Below the pieces are notes generated by a model. The model was not told the origin of the DNA, did not search any database, and saw only the letters and a list, made by a program, of their open reading frames with translations. A stretch of DNA of 15,752 nt, from contig NZ_CAJTMN010000046.1 in NCBI RefSeq assembly GCF_910577125.1, positions 1 to 15,752 on the forward strand, read 5' to 3'. Below are positions 13,060 through 15,752 of this stretch, in pieces. This DNA comes from an uncultured Rikenella sp. (lineage in GTDB: Bacteria; Bacteroidota; Bacteroidia; Bacteroidales; Rikenellaceae). Both the position numbers and the translations under genes were made by a program. How positions within the stretch are numbered: position 1 is the stretch's first letter; each line of letters opens with the position of its first letter.

Positions 13060-15236
13060 GCCATTTCTATTGGGTTAGTCTCGGCCTGAATGGGGTATGG
13101 CGCGGTGGCTGCGGCCCAGGAGGATTCCATGGGATAATAGTCCGCAGGAGGGGCGTCGCCCCGGTTCAAGGCGTCGAAAAAGGTTTGCCATCGAGGATAA
13201 TAAAGGTCGCGCAGCAGGCCGCTCCATTCGCGGTGGGCGTAGTCGCGGAGGCCGCCGACGTCGGCGGCATGGCGGTTCCCCCACGTGGTAATAAGGGTGC
13301 GGGCGTTCCAGCGGTAAAAATCCTGCTCGGGCCGCAGCCGGCCCCACCGCATGGCGCTCTCGATCCACGGGCCGACCATGAATTCGGGCCGAGAAGCGAG
13401 CAGAGAGTCTTGCAGCAGAAGCAGTCCGAGGAAGTCGTCGGTGAGGTGCCGGAAGCGTTCGCGGTCGTTCCGGTCGAAGGCGGTCTCGATCTGACGCAAC
13501 AGCACGTTGGCACGATCAGCAAGAGCTTGCCGGGCGACGTCAACGAGGTCGTATTCGAAGTTGTTGCAGCCGCGATAACGTTCGGCGACTTCGACCATCA
13601 GCCCCAAGGCGCGTTGGGTCTCGCCGGCGTCGTAGTTGAGCCGGGCCGAACCCCAGCTGGATACACGGTCGACGCGCAAGGCAGGACGGGCGCAAAATAC
13701 GGATTCGGTCGTCCCCTCCTGCAAGCCGTCATAGGGGGCGTCATAGACCGTATTGGCGAGTATTTTCCAAGCCTCAACGACCTGTGGCAGGGTATGACCA
13801 TAACGTGCCGCTACATAATCCGTTACCCACTCGATCCGGTCGAACTTCTCGGGCCGCCACGGGAGTTCGTAGAGGAGTTCGAACATGAGGGGGTTGTTCT
13901 CGATCCCTTCAGGGGTGGTGCCGACGCCGCGCAGGAAGCGGGCGCAAGCGCTGTCGGCCTGCTGCATGCCGCGGGCGAGATAATATCCGTCGATGACGCG
14001 GCGCATCTTGCCGTGCATGCCGACATTGCCGCCGAAGTTCAGGAGCATGCAGTAGACCCAGTCGTGCCGCCCGTAGCCGCCGTCGCGCCACCAGGGCGAC
14101 CGCCTGTCCCCGCCCCACATGGGGCGGCTCTCGCTGAAAAGGTCGAGCACGAGCAGATCTCCGCCGGGCAAATCCCGGATCATCTCGGGGTGGGGACAAT
14201 TTTGCCATGCCTGAGCCACCCACACGGCACCCGGATTGGCGCGTTTCATGGCGTCGTAAATAGCCTGCCCGGCGGCAGAGAGATCAACGCCTTGCGTAGA
14301 GCCGCCTTCGTGGAAAGGGTCGATGGCGAAATAGCGGGCGTCGTCGCCGTACAAGGCTTTGAGGTTCTTATAATAGGTGTCGGCGATGGTTCCGAACTGA
14401 GGATCGGTGGGCTGCACGAAGGCGGGGCGCCGATAACCGCACCAAAGGCCGGGTTCCTGCACCTGAGTAAGGCCCAACTGCCGCCACACGGCGCTGTCGT
14501 TGGGCACCATCCCTCCATACCCGGCAAAAACGGGCTGCATGCCCCACTCCCGATACCGCTCGACGATCTTCTGCTCCAGTTCGGCCTGTTTGTCGTACCA
14601 CGCCGCAGGATTAGGCCCGCCCCAAGCTTCGAGGTTGTTCATGAGCCACCAGGCCTGATGTGCGGGGCCGGCGATAAACCGGTCGATTTGCGCCTGGTCG
14701 AAGCCCAGGTCGCGCAAGGTGTTCCGCCAGACGGTGGCGGCGCCGGTCAACGACAGCGGGGTGGTGATCCCGTGCAGGGCCATCCAGTCAATCTCCTGTT
14801 CCCACCGTTCCCAGCTCCAAAACGGGGTGGAGTAGGAAAAGGTGCAGTAGTTCATATAGTACCGCACGAGCATGTCGGTGGCATGCCGCTCGACGGTCTT
14901 AGGCTTAGGAAATTTGAGGTTGCTGAGCCTCGGATGCGGGTTGTTCCAGGTAATCTGCACGCCCACGTAGTACTTGAGGTACCAGTTGAGGCCTACGGCA
15001 ATAGAGAGATAGTTATTACCGCGCACGACGATCTTCCCTCCTTTGGCGTCGAGTTCGAAGAAGTCTTGGGGGGATTGCTGGTCTGCAAGTTCGAAGAGGA
15101 AGCGGGAGCTCTGGCCGGGCTGGATGCGTTCGACGAGGGCGGACACAGGATTCCCCGCCCCGCTGCCTAAGGCGGCGAGGGGGGCTCCGAAAAGGGTCAG
15201 GAGCAAAAAGATTGCTATGGCGAAACAGCGGCGCAT
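13014..15236 (-). CDS. Secreted alpha-N-acetylglucosaminidase (GH89)
   Basis: GH89 enzymes remove terminal alpha-linked N-acetylglucosamine, as found on mucin O-glycans and heparan sulphate. From the ATG at 15236 the protein has 740 residues; a TTG one codon upstream is a less likely start. The N-terminus MRRCFAIAIFLLLTLFGAPL is a signal peptide without a lipobox Cys, so a periplasmic or exported soluble enzyme is expected. Family segments include YYMNYCTFSYSTPFWSWERW, GITTPLSLTGAATVWR and VFAGYGGMVPNDSAVWRQ. By alignment with human NAGLU, the acid/base Glu is E310 (PFHEGG, human E316) and the nucleophile is E443 (TTPEGI, human E446). Both are present with similar spacing. The gene overlaps its upstream neighbour as TGATG and the tatD start by 46 nt, so the three are translationally coupled. 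Confidence 0.95.
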   Translation of the reverse strand: MRRCFAIAIFLLLTLFGAPLAALGSGAGNPVSALVERIQPGQSSRFLFELADQQSPQDFFELDAKGGKIVVRGNNYLSIAVGLNWYLKYYVGVQITWNNPHPRLSNLKFPKPKTVERHATDMLVRYYMNYCTFSYSTPFWSWERWEQEIDWMALHGITTPLSLTGAATVWRNTLRDLGFDQAQIDRFIAGPAHQAWWLMNNLEAWGGPNPAAWYDKQAELEQKIVERYREWGMQPVFAGYGGMVPNDSAVWRQLGLTQVQEPGLWCGYRRPAFVQPTDPQFGTIADTYYKNLKALYGDDARYFAIDPFHEGGSTQGVDLSAAGQAIYDAMKRANPGAVWVAQAWQNCPHPEMIRDLPGGDLLVLDLFSESRPMWGGDRRSPWWRDGGYGRHDWVYCMLLNFGGNVGMHGKMRRVIDGYYLARGMQQADSACARFLRGVGTTPEGIENNPLMFELLYELPWRPEKFDRIEWVTDYVAARYGHTLPQVVEAWKILANTVYDAPYDGLQEGTTESVFCARPALRVDRVSSWGSARLNYDAGETQRALGLMVEVAERYRGCNNFEYDLVDVARQALADRANVLLRQIETAFDRNDRERFRHLTDDFLGLLLLQDSLLASRPEFMVGPWIESAMRWGRLRPEQDFYRWNARTLITTWGNRHAADVGGLRDYAHREWSGLLRDLYYPRWQTFFDALNRGDAPPADYYPMESSWAAATAPYPIQAETNPIEMAWKVYNRLIAKRPNP

Positions 15237-15667
15237 CAAAGGTGTGCGTTGTTAAAGGCGTGGGCGATCTGGTCGGCGATGCCGTCGACGGCGCCTTGCA
15301 GTTTCCCGCCGACCATCATCTTCATCATGGGATTCAACTCGATGTCGAGCACGATCCGCATGTGGGTACGGGGGGTCGCAGAACCGTCGGGGGTGGTGTC
15401 TTTCATCTGGGTCCAAAAGGTGAAGGGAATCGGAGCTCCGCCTGCGGTGTCGTCGGCGCACACTTTTATGTGCTTGTTGGGCTGGCGCTCGACCATCTTC
15501 AGGCCGATGGTGAAGCCTTTGGCGCGGAATCGGCAGGTCTCTTCGGTGGCTTCCCACCCGTCGACTTTGTCGGCCAAAATGGGGGTGAAGTTCTCGAAAC
15601 TGGACAGAACGCGGAAAATCCGCTCGTCGGGATGAAATATCTGTACTTGCTTGCTGGTGTAACGCAT
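15236..15667 (-). CDS. SRPBCC (START-like fold) family protein
   Basis: This 143-residue cytoplasmic protein begins MRYTSKQVQIFHPDERIFRVLSSFENFTPI, the beta-strand plus helix opening of SRPBCC proteins, which form a hydrophobic ligand pocket. The central strands include CRFRAKGFTIGLKMVERQP and THMRIVLDIELNPMMKMMVGGKL. A C-terminal helix (about 119-141) would cover the pocket. Bacteroidetes carry many such small proteins with unknown ligands, and I cannot name a substrate. Its TGA overlaps the ATG of the GH89 gene by one base. It is the first visible gene of the operon. No clear promoter is visible in the 85 nt upstream, which hold the palindromic repeat R4. Confidence 0.8.
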   Translation of the reverse strand: MRYTSKQVQIFHPDERIFRVLSSFENFTPILADKVDGWEATEETCRFRAKGFTIGLKMVERQPNKHIKVCADDTAGGAPIPFTFWTQMKDTTPDGSATPRTHMRIVLDIELNPMMKMMVGGKLQGAVDGIADQIAHAFNNAHL

Positions 15668-15708
15668 AACGTACTTATTTTTCGTTCTATTTAGTACCTA
15701 CCCGCAGA

Positions 15709-15752
15709 GAACCGTACCTTTTCTGAAGAAAAGGTACCCAAAAGACTTTTAG
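15709..15752 (-). repeat. Palindromic dispersed repeat, copy R4 (cut by window end)
   Basis: All 44 bases are the exact reverse complement of bases 11-54 (R1), including the 10-bp stem (15714-15723 with 15728-15737). The copy probably continues beyond the window. It lies about 40 nt upstream of the SRPBCC gene start, so it could affect transcription entering that operon. The flank differs from R1 upstream of base 15709, so the perfect match is limited to the repeat. Confidence 0.85.

Noticed and set aside
13185..15170. An open frame of 661 codons opposite the GH89 gene
   Set aside because: It is fully antisense to a gene with both catalytic residues and a signal peptide, and shows no domain of its own.
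15236..15239. TTG start one codon upstream for the GH89 gene
   Set aside because: The following ATG overlaps the upstream TGA in a classical coupled arrangement and gives a normal signal peptide, so the ATG is preferred.

Overview
The window looks like part of the chromosome of a gut-type member of the Bacteroidales. The evidence is a tuf - tRNA-Trp - secE - nusG - rplK - rplA - rplJ - rplL - rpoB gene order, a perfect Bacteroidetes-type promoter (TTTG, 19 nt, TATCTTTG) upstream of tRNA-Tyr, a short one-helix SecE, Bacteroidetes-style regulators, and a secreted GH89 glycosidase. The moderately high G+C is compatible with Alistipes or another Rikenellaceae, but that genus is an inference. Every gene I support is on the minus strand, so transcription runs from right to left.

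Right part (15752 to about 11480): a tightly coupled group of three genes reads SRPBCC-fold protein, secreted alpha-N-acetylglucosaminidase (GH89), TatD-type metal-dependent DNase. Stop and start overlap at the first junction (TGATG) and the genes overlap by 46 nt at the second. A two-helix membrane protein with a predicted bacterial PH-like domain follows after a repeat-bearing spacer. An AT-rich spacer of 255 nt then carries a perfect 26-bp palindrome, a possible plus-strand promoter and a plus-strand terminator. It lies in front of an XRE/S24-like repressor whose S24 catalytic residues look lost.

Middle part (about 10500 to 8500): the promoter starts a tRNA-Tyr - tRNA-Gly - tuf unit. The spacer between the two tRNAs holds a 126-nt nested hairpin and three tandem 44-nt units whose conserved core resembles the 3' end of tRNA-Tyr. 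A strong terminator-like hairpin follows tuf and ends two bases before tRNA-Trp.

Left part (8458 to 105): an unrecognised exported, membrane-anchored protein, then secE, nusG, rplK, rplA, rplJ, rplL and rpoB. These supply a translocon subunit, a transcription elongation factor, the L11/L1/L10/L12 ribosomal stalk region and the RNA polymerase beta subunit. rpoC is expected beyond base 1 but is not visible. Two spacers in this normally compact operon are long: 258 nt between rplJ and rplL, and 755 nt between rplL and rpoB. Both are rich in hairpins.

A family of palindromic repeats recurs four times, at 1-80, 4060-4135, 4281-4351 and 15709-15752. Flanks are shared but stem sequences differ and stay paired. 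The copies at the two window ends are a perfect 44-bp inverted pair. No complete new defence or mobile system was found. The most unusual content is non-coding: this repeat family, the tRNA-spacer structures and the operator region at about 11250-11465.
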